From the NCBI GenBank assembly GCA_000467715.1, contig AJFK01000026.1:1-64000 (forward strand): a DNA stretch of 64,000 nt, written 5' to 3'. The DNA comes from Hysterium pulicare CBS 123377 (lineage: Eukaryota > Ascomycota > Dothideomycetes > Hysteriales > Hysteriaceae). Below the pieces are notes generated by a model. The model saw nothing but the letters and a program-made list of their open reading frames with translations, had not been told where the DNA came from and made no database searches. A program made the position numbers and the translations under genes. Positions 12,442 to 22,379 of the stretch are shown piece after piece; the stretch's first letter is position 1, and every line of letters starts with the position of its first letter.

Positions 12442-13095
12442 TTCTACTTCGCGAGTTATGCTCCGTTGATTTCATCCATACCATTTTGCAACTTTCTTTA
12501 GCCGAGACTGCAGACAATTATTCATATCTTTAATCCACTTCCAATCTCCCTCCAGAGAAGATCTCACCATCGGTCACAAGGTTGTCTCTCCTCTCAAGCG
12601 TCCAGGTTAAGACAGACCAAGCAGACAGGGGGCCATGCCTAAAAGGGCGAGTAGTACAACAGGTTAGCCTGATGGGTTACCAGGCTTGTCTGAATCGACT
12701 TACCTGTGCCTCTGAGCTCGACAACAAAAGGCACCATAGATCCTTTCCCGATGATCTTCACCTCCGTTGCATTGCGCAGGGACAGGGGACCCTGATACTA
12801 TTTCTGCATCATTTCCCATTTACCATAGCAGTTACTTTCGATTTCAGGATCCCGTCTCTATGTTGGGCACTTGGACTAGGGTTGATCACAGCCATCCATC
12901 ATCGCTTGCACGTAGAGGATTGGTGTCAAAAACTTGAACTAATTTTGCTAGGCATACCGGTAAATGCAGCATTCTGCCCGACCCAAGTTATACAACCCGG
13001 CCACTCACACCTATCACCCCCGAGAAAAAGAGTTTCAATGAGAACGTAGTCAATATTGTCGATGGAGGATGTAGCAATGTTTTACTGCGGTTCGT
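12442..13095. other. Intergenic, no gene seen
   Basis: Convergent region between the 3' ends of the HET gene and the O-methyltransferase gene. A 155-codon plus-strand frame (12582-13049) has no recognised motif and extends almost into the O-methyltransferase 3' end, so I do not call it. Confidence 0.4.
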
Positions 13096-14328
13096 CTAAG
13101 CCTTCAATACGGCCTCGAAAAGTGTCCCTGAACCTGGCACATAATCTTTTGGTTTCCACGTGCCACGTAGCTCAAATCCCACCGATTCCAACAGCCTCGC
13201 AAATTGCTTCTCTGTGCGATCTAGAGCGGAATACGAGGCCATCATATTGAAGTCCAGCTTACATTGATACAAGGAAACATGGCGCTCGGGCAACACATTT
13301 TCGTTGATGAGAAGAAGCGAGTCCTTTGACATAATATCTCGAATCTGTTGTAAAATGATCTTAGCTTGCTTGTCTGGCCAATCATGGAGTACGGTCCGGA
13401 GATAGTATGCTCTAGCGCCATGAATCCGTCTCGGATGCGGTTTGAAAAAGTCGTGGCCCACAATCTGTATAGACTCCGGTACTTTCGCGTTTTCGACAAC
13501 CGTTTGGAGATCCTCCAGAACAAGCTTTCCTGGAAGGTCTGGAAACTTGGCGTTGAAGTTGATGAGGTCGTGACCGACTCCACCGCCAATGTCTACAAGA
13601 AGAGTCTGGGAAGCGTCGTCTACACGCAGCTTCTCTTCCACCGGATACAACTCGAACCATTGTTGTCCTCGGTTGACTCGCTGCACGGCCATCGTAACAT
13701 TAAACGCGTGCTGAAGCTGTGGCTTCGTCGATAGCCAGTCGAAGTAGTGTTGATCCGTATGATGAGCATATTGAAACGGACCATCATTTGCGTCATTAGG
13801 GTTCTTGTATCCTTTGATGGCGAAGTAGTCAGGTAAGCTCCCAATCGTGGTGAGCTTGGATGATCTGGAGTGTACGTTAGGCCGATTCTTTCCGCTCAGG
13901 GGTTCTTGGACTCACAGATGTACGACTGCTTCACGGAGAGGGGATCCAAGAACATATGCAGCCGCGCGAGGATTTGCAACGTAAGTGTCTTCGTCAACTT
14001 CTTGGAAGAGCGATGTGGCGGCAAGCATTCTCATAACTCGAATGATAAGCAAGACATCTGCGCCGGTCTCTTCAGCTAATTTCTGAGCTGGCACAGGAGT
14101 CTCCGCCGAGATGCAAATGTCAATGAGCTTCATGTCAATGGCTAAACGAAGCGCAGCACCTTCATATCCCCCAAACATAAATCGTGCCGTAGTCTCTAAC
14201 GGATTTTCGAGCTGCTCTTTGAGCTTATCGCATGCTGCGACGATTTTCAATCGATCATCTTCCTTTAGGTCTCGAGGAGGAGAATCTGTGAAGGCTGCAA
14301 GTTGTTTTCCAAACTCTATCGGATCCAT
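13096..14328 (-). CDS. SAM-dependent O-methyltransferase (plant/fungal class II type)
   Basis: Two exons, 14328-13916 and 13864-13096, give 393 residues. The intron (GTGAGT...CTCCAG) rejoins REAVVHL-SSKLTTIGSLPDYF. The N-terminal 130 residues form the helical dimerisation part, where MDLKLIDI-like sequence appears as MKLIDICI. The Rossmann core carries the SAM-binding glycine motif LLVDIGGGVGHD and the family block YYLRTVLHDWPD, whose His is the expected catalytic base in O-methyltransferases of caffeate/COMT type. It should transfer a methyl group from SAM to a hydroxyl group of a small molecule in the cytosol. Its position at the left edge of the NRPS-containing region makes it a candidate tailoring enzyme, but the NRPS is 9.5 kb away and the link is an inference. 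It is divergent from the secreted-protein remnant at 14586. Confidence 0.88.
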
Positions 14329-14585
14329 AGTTTGTGAGTCAAGACGTGAAGGCTGTGAGAGGACGAAAGATCAGAATCTGAACGCTGAGGCGTGGGCGTT
14401 CGATCAAGCAGCTGCTATGCGGCTCAGCGCCTTAGCACTCTAAGCGGAGATTGCGGCGTTGGCGAGGTATCAGGTGCCTGGTTGAAGGCAGACACAGAGT
14501 CGGGATGTGTATTGCATGAAATATTGTCCTTGTTGCCTGTGGCGGGGTTGATGAATATCTGCATGCATCCTGGTAATATGTATCT

Positions 14586-15505
14586 TTGCAGGGCTCTTTT
14601 GCTATTCTGCCCGTTTTTGCGTCGTTTTGTCATCAACTATTGCACCTGCATCCGCCAAACGTCCCAATTCCACGCCCATCTGCGATTACTATGCTGAGAT
14701 CATTCTCGAGGCGAATACGGCCGCGAACCAGAAAGTCCTCATGGTGCTCCCCTTGCACACTACCGTTCTCGGAAATTATACCACTCCGAACGTTGGAATT
14801 GAAGTCCATGACTTTGCTAAGCCAGGAACCTTCGATGGACAAGAAGTCAATCTGCTCAAATACTTTACTGGAGAGTTAGCCTCCACAAATGATGGGAAAA
14901 CGCCGCATGGAGTAGCTATTAATTTGCTTGATGATGGAGGTGCGGCTCCTTTGTTGAAGAACATGTCGAGTAACGGGAACACCACCTCAAATCAATTGTA
15001 TGCTAGTTCTCTCTATACCATTTGCTACATCAAGAGGAGAATGACCCATGCTGACCAAGTCTCTCTATCCCAGCAACCTCCTCAGCTACAGGACCTCTCC
15101 GCCGCCGAACTCGGATTTTTCAACCAAAGAGCCACCCTTGCAGTCGCCAGTCTCGGCTTCCATACCGACGACGTCGCAGCCATAAATACGACCCTCTATA
15201 ACGTCTTCTCTAACCGCTGTTCTCCGTCCGTGACGCTCGTTCCTAAGAGCGCGGGCCCGCAGTTTCAATCTATTTGCACTTATACCGATTGCCCTCTTGA
15301 TGCTAACGCTACGTGCTCCTCGTATCCGGATAATGGATTGTCGATCCCGCCGACGGTTGTTAGTGCTAGTAGTGTGACCACGAGTGGAAGTCTGGCGAGC
15401 GCTACGGCTAGTTCGAATGCGGAGGTGGTTGGGATGATGAATGGGTGGGTTGAAGGCTGTATTCTCTTGTTATGGCCATGGTGTTTGCTGGTGTTTTGTA
15501 AGTGA
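14586..15505 (+). pseudogene. Broken gene for a secreted, GPI-anchor-type fungal protein
   Basis: A frame open from 14627 encodes about 290 residues beginning SSTIAPASAKRPNSTPICDYY. It has six or more Cys, N-glycosylation sequons, a Ser/Thr-rich stretch and a hydrophobic C-terminal tail (about 15430-15505) typical of GPI-anchor signals. This resembles a common family of fungal secreted proteins of unknown function. No ATG precedes it in frame. A signal-peptide-like sequence (QGSFAILPVFASF) is present just upstream in another frame, starting with TTG at 14586, and one missing T in the run near 14625-14628 would account for the shift. I therefore infer a lost start codon plus a one-base frameshift. 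A sequencing error or a missed upstream exon are alternatives. Confidence 0.5.
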
Positions 15506-15907
15506 TTTCATCCTTAATTGAAGTATAATAGCACTGAAGCGTTTAAACATGTGCTTAACTTCCAACTGGAGACAAAGATGCAAGTTATAGGCCTCGATAA
15601 GGACTGAAAAGAGGTGGATGTATATTGGTTGTCAGAAGTTTTGCTATTTATCTCGAAGGTGGTATTCTTTTTACCGTTGTCACAATATGATATTATATGA
15701 ACATGGGAAGGCTAGTGTATGTACGTGCGCTTTTTAAGCGCCCGGTAATATATTAATTTATGGAGACTCCAGAATCACGCATTTCGTTGCTCCATACGCT
15801 TATACGGCGCAGACCTTCCCCTCTTTTTACGGCACAGTCGAACCTCTTCACCGCAATTGCTTACAAGTTTCGTGCGTCTATCTACACATCCGCATTTCCA
15901 AAATACT
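15506..15907. other. Intergenic, no gene seen
   Basis: AT-rich 3' flank of the secreted-protein remnant followed by the promoter of the beta-lactamase-like gene. No reading frame worth calling. Confidence 0.4.
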
Positions 15908-17518
15908 ATGGAGCATGACCTTTTACAAAACATCAAATCCCAATCCCATCTGATAAGAGACATCTGGCAAACAAGCGGCTCATCCGGTCTTTCCCTAGGA
16001 GTTTTCCATCACGGCCGCATCGTTCATACTGAACATTTTGGACGTCGAGACATACTATTTCCCGACGAACCGAATAACGATACCATATACTACATTGGGT
16101 CACTCTCAAAGCTCTTATCCGCATGCGCCGTTGCGAAGCTAGTTACGGACGGAGTTTTGGATTGGGACACACCAATTCAAAACTACCTACCTTCTTTTGG
16201 TGCCCGAGCTGATGAAATCGGAAGTGGAGCGACTTTGGCAGATTTGTTTTCCAATCGTACGGGGCTTGCTCAGGCTTCTTTTTACTGGGGACAGCAGAAC
16301 GGCGAGGTTTTACTCGATAAGAGCGAGTTTGTACGGCTAGCAACGCATCTTGAGGCAGTCAGGCCTTTCCGATCATCGTTTGTTTACTCTCCATGGAACT
16401 ACGCCTTGATACAGATTATCGTAGAAAAGGTCACGGGAAAGCTTTTTGGGCAGGTAGTGGACGACGTTCTCTTCCGTCCTCTTGGCTTAGAAAGAACAAC
16501 TTTCGATCTTCCTCCGTCCACTAACCTCGCCTCGCCTCATGCCATTGGAGACGATGGAAAGGCTCCTAAGATCACTACTTGCATCTTTCACTCCAATACT
16601 GGCCTCAACTCCACCGGCGGCGCAAAATCAACTATTAAAGAGCTTCTCAAGGTATACACGTCAATCCTCGCGGCATATAAACATCAAACGGACTTCGACG
16701 TAGACACGACGCCGAATTCACCTTTCACACACCTCCGCAAGATTTTCTCCCCACACGTTCCGATAAGCGAATCTAAAGCCTCCTCTCAAAGCTACTGTCT
16801 TGGCGTTTACCGTACAAAACTTCCAGGCAACCTGAGCTACGCAAGCCTCAACGCTTCTCTCCTCCGAAAACAAACACCAATCTTTGGAGACGCGTCGACC
16901 AAAGTCGAGATCATTCATCACTCTGGAAATCTACCTGGATATTTCTCGAGCATGTTCCTAGTGCCGGAGACCCAGAGCGGTGTTGTCTGCTTGACTAATT
17001 CAACTCCGCTCATGGATCCAACCGATTTCGGTGCTCAGATACTGCTTGCAGCGTTGCTGGGTGCGAACCATCCTCTAAATCTGTCTCATTTGGCACGAAT
17101 TGCTGCGAGGGCCCAGATAACAATGTACACGAAGCTAGCGGCCTATCTCGAAACGAAGAGATCGGACAGGAGGCCAACTTTCTCTTTAGCTACATATGCA
17201 GGCAACTATGTCAACAAAGCAAAGAATTTCAAACTGGTGATTACTCCTACAGATGCTGGTTTGCACCTATCCGTTCAAGGCAAGCCACTGACGACGTATG
17301 ATTTGCTGCCATGGGACGGTGATACATTCTACTGGAAAGCGAATAGAGAACGCGAGTTGTGTGAGCGGGGAATGCTTCCAGCGCCCTTCCCGCAGTGGCA
17401 TTTGGTTTATTTTCAGGTCAGCGAGAACGGAATCGACAGGTTATTGTGGAAACATGATCCTCTTGGTGAGCCGGAGTTGTTTTCGAAGGAAGAAGTAGGC
17501 ATCGTGACAAGGCTGTAG
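15908..17518 (+). CDS. Serine beta-lactamase-related hydrolase (class C / penicillin-binding fold)
   Basis: Single exon of 536 residues from the ATG at 15908. The catalytic tetrad SxxK appears as S65-L-S-K68 in YYIGSLSKLLSACAVAKLV. The third motif HSG is at 338-340 (IIHHSGNLPGY). The middle motif, usually YxN or YSNxG in this fold, reads Y160-S-P-W-N, so the Asn two residues after Tyr is Pro. The C-terminal 110 residues form the beta-barrel-like region often attached to these proteins (AGNYVNKAKNFKLVI). Fungal members act as esterases, amidases, acyltransferases or peptidases, and several sit in polyketide or NRPS clusters. No signal peptide is visible, so a cytosolic site is likely. It could hydrolyse or transfer an acyl or peptidyl intermediate here, but that is an inference. 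Confidence 0.88.
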   Translation: MEHDLLQNIKSQSHLIRDIWQTSGSSGLSLGVFHHGRIVHTEHFGRRDILFPDEPNNDTIYYIGSLSKLLSACAVAKLVTDGVLDWDTPIQNYLPSFGARADEIGSGATLADLFSNRTGLAQASFYWGQQNGEVLLDKSEFVRLATHLEAVRPFRSSFVYSPWNYALIQIIVEKVTGKLFGQVVDDVLFRPLGLERTTFDLPPSTNLASPHAIGDDGKAPKITTCIFHSNTGLNSTGGAKSTIKELLKVYTSILAAYKHQTDFDVDTTPNSPFTHLRKIFSPHVPISESKASSQSYCLGVYRTKLPGNLSYASLNASLLRKQTPIFGDASTKVEIIHHSGNLPGYFSSMFLVPETQSGVVCLTNSTPLMDPTDFGAQILLAALLGANHPLNLSHLARIAARAQITMYTKLAAYLETKRSDRRPTFSLATYAGNYVNKAKNFKLVITPTDAGLHLSVQGKPLTTYDLLPWDGDTFYWKANRERELCERGMLPAPFPQWHLVYFQVSENGIDRLLWKHDPLGEPELFSKEEVGIVTRL

Positions 17519-17827
17519 TATCTAGATATCAAATATAAGAAAGCTACATCAAAGCGGCGAGAATTCAGACTCCTTAACCGGAATCCGAACGGCTAAAAGC
17601 TGGGTTTGCGATGAGTTGGGCATTTATGATCCATGTCTATCCAACATGGGTGTATCCGAATATTAGATTAAATCATGTCGTACCTTATATAGAGAAAGAT
17701 CACGTGATGAACTAAGTGCCTATAAGAACCCAAATATACATTTTATCACTGGTATGTAGTATTCTGAGATGCCCGTGTTCGCTGTGCGACGAGTATGCTC
17801 CATCATCCAACCTACCATTCTGAATCT
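17519..17827. other. Convergent intergenic region, no gene seen
   Basis: The 3' flanks of the beta-lactamase-like gene and of the first UstYa-type gene meet here. It is AT-rich with no notable frame. Confidence 0.4.
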
Positions 17828-18625
17828 CTATGGGAACGGTTCCGTCGTGACTATCTTCCCCGCATCCTTCATAATCTTAATCAACTTTCGGTTATCACCG
17901 CAATGTCTTACATCGTGCGATCCATCAATAAATGGAGCTATCGTTCCATTGTGGAAGTAGGGCTGCCGTTCAATTGTGTCGTCCGCCCAGCACATTACAG
18001 TCTAGATGTACGATTAACTTACAGCAGTAAACCTAAGAGATAAGCGCCGTTTCAAATACCTTTCTCATATAATCAAAACAGTGCGGCCAGTGTGCATTGT
18101 TTGTCCAGTCGATGCCTGGGTCAATTCCCTCCCGAGCTAGCTGGATAGCATGACGAAATGACGAGAGGCAGTGAAGTTGATGGAACCTGTCACCGAGCGA
18201 AGTATTAGCATTGCACTCATAGTCGTGCTTCCCAAGAAATGCATGTTTACTCACATGGCAAGAGACGCAGGCATTGGGTCTCCATTCTCTCTTGGATCTG
18301 AGAGATTGAACACGGCGGAACCGCCTTCGAGGTCTTCCCAGATACTATCATGCCGATGGTGAACGGACATGTATTTGGCATCTCTGCCAAACGTGGCCTC
18401 GAATGGTCTCTCTGCGGGGCATTGGTTGGTGTTGGTATGTATCTGAGTGAGGATGATTGCCAGACAAATCATTATTGCAGTTGTTGAGGCAACACAGTAG
18501 TAGAGAAGATATGATGGAGAAAGATAAAAGCGTGGTTTATTTGCGTTCTTTTTGGACTGTTGCTGAAGCATTGGCTCATCCATAGAGGCTATGGAGTCCT
18601 CGTCTTCGAGTCTTTCGTATTTCAT
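17828..18625 (-). CDS. UstYa-type (DUF3328) oxidase-like protein 1
   Basis: Three exons, 18625-18255, 18186-18060 and 18001-17828, give 223 residues; splice phases agree throughout. An acidic N terminus (MKYERLEDED) is followed by one membrane helix at about residues 45-67. The diagnostic UstYa motifs are FHQLHC (HxxHC) and HWPHC in NNAHWPHCFDYMRK. The last exon restores the usual ending (TVMCWADDTIE, then DGSHDVRHCGDNRKL), which a two-exon model would miss. UstYa proteins catalyse oxidative cyclisation in the ustiloxin RiPP pathway, and relatives hydroxylate or chlorinate the NRPS product cyclochlorotine. The two HxxHC motifs are thought to bind metal. It is divergently transcribed from a second member at 19562 and is a good candidate tailoring enzyme. 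ATGs upstream of MKYERL in the same frame are less likely starts. Confidence 0.87.
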
Positions 18626-19561
18626 GATGACTGATGTGTAGGTGCAAGTGAAAATGGCGAGGAGAAGGGAAAGATGACAATATTGAGGATAGAATGGGGG
18701 ACAAGATGACATGGAGATATCTCAGCTACTTGCTTACCACTTGAATATGCCTCGTATCGAGAGTCATGGTATCCAACACTCGCCCCTGCCGAGGGATTCC
18801 TGATGACCAAACATAGCCAGGACTCCACCTACGCAATAATCGTTCGAAATCCGAAAAAGGAAAATGTTGAGTTTTCAAGTGCACCTAATGCCTTACACAG
18901 ACGTAAATGTTTAAGAACGAAGGATCAGACGTGGGGTCAGCAGCCACGGGAGGGGTTCAGCTTCCTCTTTGCTTTTAGTCTTGTGGACGTAACCTTAAAG
19001 CTTATGCTCGGGAAATCCGTAAAATGAAACGGCCCCCAACATGTCAGGCCGAATAATGCTAGTGGCCCGCCTATCATCCTCGCATTTTCCGGGGTGATAA
19101 GCTTTGCCTTCCGGGGAATAAGCTTTACTTGGCTAAAGCTTCGTAGTTCCTCGTATTCCCCCATCTTTTCCTTTCCCGTCTGCGCCTCTTACGACATACG
19201 GACATTCGGACCTCTTAGTGAATTCCGGGGCATGGTTCGGGAATAAGCTTTGAGGCTGTCTTGGCCTCGCGTCTCACTTAGCCCCAAATTCAAGTATTCA
19301 ATCCTTCGCATCCTTGGATCAACAACTACCACGACTTTGCGTAAGAGCTATCTTTTTCTCTTTTAATAATGTTACCTAATTGCCGATTTGGTTTGTTCCC
19401 GATTATCGATCATCAAATGAGAGCATAAAACGGTGAAGAGGGATTACGCGGACGAACTCGTATTCTGCGCACACAGACCTCCAACTTGTTCGAGGACAAT
19501 TCTTTCCGCCCTCATTTTGTTGGAATGATCCAAGGAGCTCCTTTTCACAATCCAGTAAATC
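18626..19561. promoter_or_regulatory. Bidirectional promoter between two UstYa-type genes
   Basis: This 936-base gap separates the divergent starts of the two DUF3328 genes and contains no credible coding frame. It carries several copies of an ATAAGCTTT-centred motif, described separately, between 18997 and 19251. A shared regulatory region would let both genes respond together, which fits two enzymes that may work as a pair, as UstYa and UstYb do in ustiloxin biosynthesis. Confidence 0.55.
18997..19251. repeat. Clustered TTCCGGGG-ATAAGCTTT motif copies
   Basis: Plus-strand copies are at 19087-19105 (TTCCGGGGTGATAAGCTTT), 19109-19126 (TTCCGGGGAATAAGCTTT) and 19235-19251 (TTCGGGAATAAGCTTT). 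A minus-strand copy lies at about 19018-18997 (TTCCCGAGCATAAGCTTT). A fifth, split copy on the minus strand has GGGGAATA at 19161-19154 and AAGCTTT at 19141-19135, separated by 12 bases. The first two are head to tail with only 3 bases between them. The CGG-like half plus a palindromic AAGCTT core would suit a zinc-cluster or other dimeric regulator, but no factor is known to me. Confidence 0.65.
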
Positions 19562-20429
19562 ATGGCTTTTTGGAAGACTGCCCAGAAATACTCGCCGCTA
19601 CCAGACGATGCGGAACATTCATCCCAAGAGAGTCTCAAAAAACCTACACAAAAAGGGGGAGAATCAAACCTATTTTCTGCATTTGCAGTATTATCATTTT
19701 TACTTCTAGTCATTGCGCTGCCCATTGGCGCTGGATTTCAGCTTGGGCAATGGACTACCAAGCAGCAGGGGCGAGTCCTTTCGAATGGACTCCTAAGTAA
19801 GTCATTAATCCCTTCAACTTGCATTTGTAAGGCTAACATAAGTTTAGAACCGTATGGAGACGTGCTACGCACCTATGCATACAATTCCACTTTCGGCAAT
19901 GCGGATACAAATGAATCACAAAAGTTACTCTTCTCGCAGGCACCATGTAAGGCTTCCAGGTCTCAATTCCTCATCATTCAACTGACGGGAATTACTTCTG
20001 CAGCGAATAGGGGATTCGTCAGTGATCCATTGGTAGCGCCGGTGATAGGAATTCCAGGATTTTTCCATCAACTACATTGCCTAGTAAGTTGCTGTATCCT
20101 ACTTACTATTACGTGATCACCATCTGAAAGTGAGTCACCAGTGGGCTCTTAGAGAAGGCTACAGGGCCGTAAGTCGGGGACTTGAAATCGACCGCATGAC
20201 AGACGATGAGCATATGGCACATTGCTTTGAATACCTACGGAATGCTATCTTATGTGCTGCGGACTCGAATATCGAGCCGTTCAGTGTAGAGAGAGGGGGC
20301 GTGAATGGGTGGAGTGAACATCAATGTCGAGATTTTGATTCAGTTTTGCAGTGGTCGAGGAATCATGCCCTGAGTCCTGAAGAGATACATGATTTCTACG
20401 TGAGCGTGGGTTTGGCAGGCGCTCAATAG
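19562..20429 (+). CDS. UstYa-type (DUF3328) oxidase-like protein 2
   Basis: Four exons, 19562-19796, 19848-19946, 20004-20083 and 20142-20429, give 233 residues. A helix at about residues 38-62 (AVLSFLLLVIALPIGAGF) anchors the protein in a membrane. The paired motifs are FFHQLHC (HQLHC) and HMAHC in DDEHMAHCFEYLRNAILCAAD. The third intron (GTAAGT...CACCAG) joins HCL to WALREGYR, matching the HCLxxLR pattern of the family. The C terminus ends in a Trp-Ser-Glu-His-Gln-Cys-rich stretch and a short tail. Introns 1 (51 bases) and 2 (57 bases) are both multiples of three and free of stops, so retention would still give a full-length frame. It is expected to act with the divergent neighbour at 17828-18625 in modifying a peptide product at an endomembrane. 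Confidence 0.87.
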
Positions 20430-21388
20430 ACCTTCTCCCATCATTTATTGATGATTCAATATTCAAAATTATGACATCTATAACTTTCCGCCAGAAATCA
20501 ACAAATTCGGTGAATTCTTAATCCCCCAATCTAACCATTGCCATGATGTCAATTACAAACCACATCACGAGATAATTAGACTTTGCAACAGTATCAATGC
20601 TTATGCATTGCACTCAATGTAGATCTCGGATATTCAGGAACCTCGAGGTGGTGGCAATGAATGCTACGTGAACTGAAAGTACTAAAATCCAAAGGAATAC
20701 TCGTCCCTATAACCCGGTTAGCGCTTTGTGCCCCATAAATCCTACGGGAATTTGTTCTTACTAGCCGTTATAGGAAGCCCTGATTTTAGATAGAAATAAC
20801 CCCATCTTAGAATTCGGTCCTTCCCAGGTTATTACATCACCGTATTCGCCTGCGCTCATTCAGCACTAAAGCGATAGATGCTGGGAATAAGGGAAGAATA
20901 CCATTCTCTTACTACGTTTTTCCCACATAAGGCATTGCTTGCAGCAATACCCAGGGTCTGTTTCACTAACTACCTTTATGATAGAAGATCACCAGACAAT
21001 AGGGCCGGTTACATAACTGCGGCCTGCGTGCTACGTACTACTCGCGCACGTGCCTACATTAACACCTCGACGCAGGGACGTGAATCCTACGGAATTAACA
21101 CGCTATCTATGAATGAGGAAATGCGCCTTTTACCAAACACTTTGATGTCACTAATAAGCTTACCGGCAACTTATTTGCAAGCCCATATAGACCAAGCTTT
21201 GTGGGGGATCTTCAACCCCTTCGCCAAGAGTATACCTTCATCCAACAAGCATCCATGTAAAGACTGCTGGCCTGAAAGCTGTGACCTGAAAACGGATACG
21301 AGATACGGGAGCAAGTATCATTTCTAAACTGAGATGAATTTGAGTAGCGGAGAGGAAAGAACTGACGAAAACGAGTCTGGCAGAAATG
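20430..21388. other. Intergenic, no supported gene
   Basis: A plus-strand frame of 149 codons (20878-21327) starts with an ATG in the sequence GCGATAGATG and has seven Cys. It has no signal peptide, motif or recognisable similarity, so I leave it uncalled. The rest is AT-rich. Confidence 0.35.
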
Positions 21389-21395
21389 TATAAAG
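21389..21395 (+). promoter_or_regulatory. TATA box of the secreted-peptide gene
   Basis: TATAAAG lies 229 bases before the ATG at 21624. A C/A-rich, purine-poor leader of about 180 bases follows (about 21430-21600), as is usual for strongly expressed fungal genes with long 5' untranslated regions. Confidence 0.5.
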
Positions 21396-21623
21396 CTCGC
21401 AAGATTCCACCAATTTATTCACTATCAGCATCTCAAACAGTTTCAACCATCTTCAGCCAACATTATATTCCAATCCAACGCCAACAGTCTATACCCATAT
21501 CCAACTTCAAGCCAAGTACATCTCCCCGAATCCAATCCTCCCCGACAAACCCCTCCCACAACTCTTCCACCTCCCCTCCATCTCATATACCTTAAACTGA
21601 TCACCGCCCAGCGTCCATACAAC

Positions 21624-21872
21624 ATGCAACTCACACAAACTCTCTCCGTCGCTGTCATGACCTTTGCCGTTTTCGCGGCCGCCCTTCCCAACGCCAACCC
21701 CAAAGCCAATCCTATTGAAGTCGTCGACGGTATCATCGGCGAAGATTGCGTCTACTTGTGTAACGGTGGCTCTGAACAGGGTAAGGTCTGCACTGATGAC
21801 TCAGGTGCAGGCGCTGTTACTGAGGCCAATTGCGATGCTGCTGGTGGATCTTGCGCATGGGATGGTTGTTAG
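21624..21872 (+). CDS. Small cysteine-rich secreted peptide
   Basis: Single exon of 82 residues. Residues 1-20 (MQLTQTLSVAVMTFAVFAAA) are a typical signal peptide with cleavage expected near AAA-LP. The mature part of about 60 residues is acidic and has six Cys in the order C-x3-C-x9-C-x14-C-x6-C-x4-C, ending with Cys as the last residue. Glycine, alanine and asparagine are abundant. This is the build of small secreted fungal proteins stabilised by three disulphides, which include effectors and antimicrobial peptides, but the spacing matches no family I can name. There is no Kex2-type repeat structure, so it does not look like a ustiloxin-style precursor for the nearby UstYa proteins. A TATA box and long leader suggest substantial expression. 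Confidence 0.75.
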   Translation: MQLTQTLSVAVMTFAVFAAALPNANPKANPIEVVDGIIGEDCVYLCNGGSEQGKVCTDDSGAGAVTEANCDAAGGSCAWDGC

Positions 21873-22379
21873 ATGATGAATGTCGGAGAGGAGCCTTGTG
21901 GGAATTGAGGGTTTGGAGGCAGTATCAATTGTTATTGCGTAGGGTCTTTGTCCAGAAAATGTCTATTCTAATCCTAGATTAGCTGCACAATTGAACGGAA
22001 TCAATCGTTTGAATATTGACGTCACACATTGCTGCCGTTTTGGACAATGTCACTTTTTATAGTTTATCGGTGAATGTTTGAAGTAGCTTAGTCGTTGGCT
22101 AAAGCGTGCCTGCCGCTGCTCTGATCTCTCGTAAACTCATCTGCTCTTTCAGTGATAGCTACGCGCATGAAGATTTAGATAATGTGACATTAGGTGAGGG
22201 AGATATTACTATGGTGGTATGCGGAGGGGATTGGGAGCGAATGAAACGCATATCTCTAACGCTGATGTGCCTCTTTTCGGATATTTCACAACAAAGGACA
22301 TGCCAATCTCGTCCCGTGCGATAATTGATAACTGCACCTATTAGAACGCCTTAAACGCCCTTACAAACTACCACGCCTG
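21873..22379. other. Intergenic, no gene seen
   Basis: Convergent region between the secreted-peptide gene and the spherulin-4-like gene. Only short frames are present. Confidence 0.4.

Noticed and set aside
12582-13049. 155-codon plus-strand frame near the O-methyltransferase 3' end
   Set aside because: No domain or plausible promoter, and it lies in a convergent gap. I judge it spurious.
20878-21327. 149-codon plus-strand frame with an ATG and seven Cys
   Set aside because: No signal peptide, no recognisable family and codon usage without clear bias; could be chance in a 950-base gap. Transcript data would be needed.
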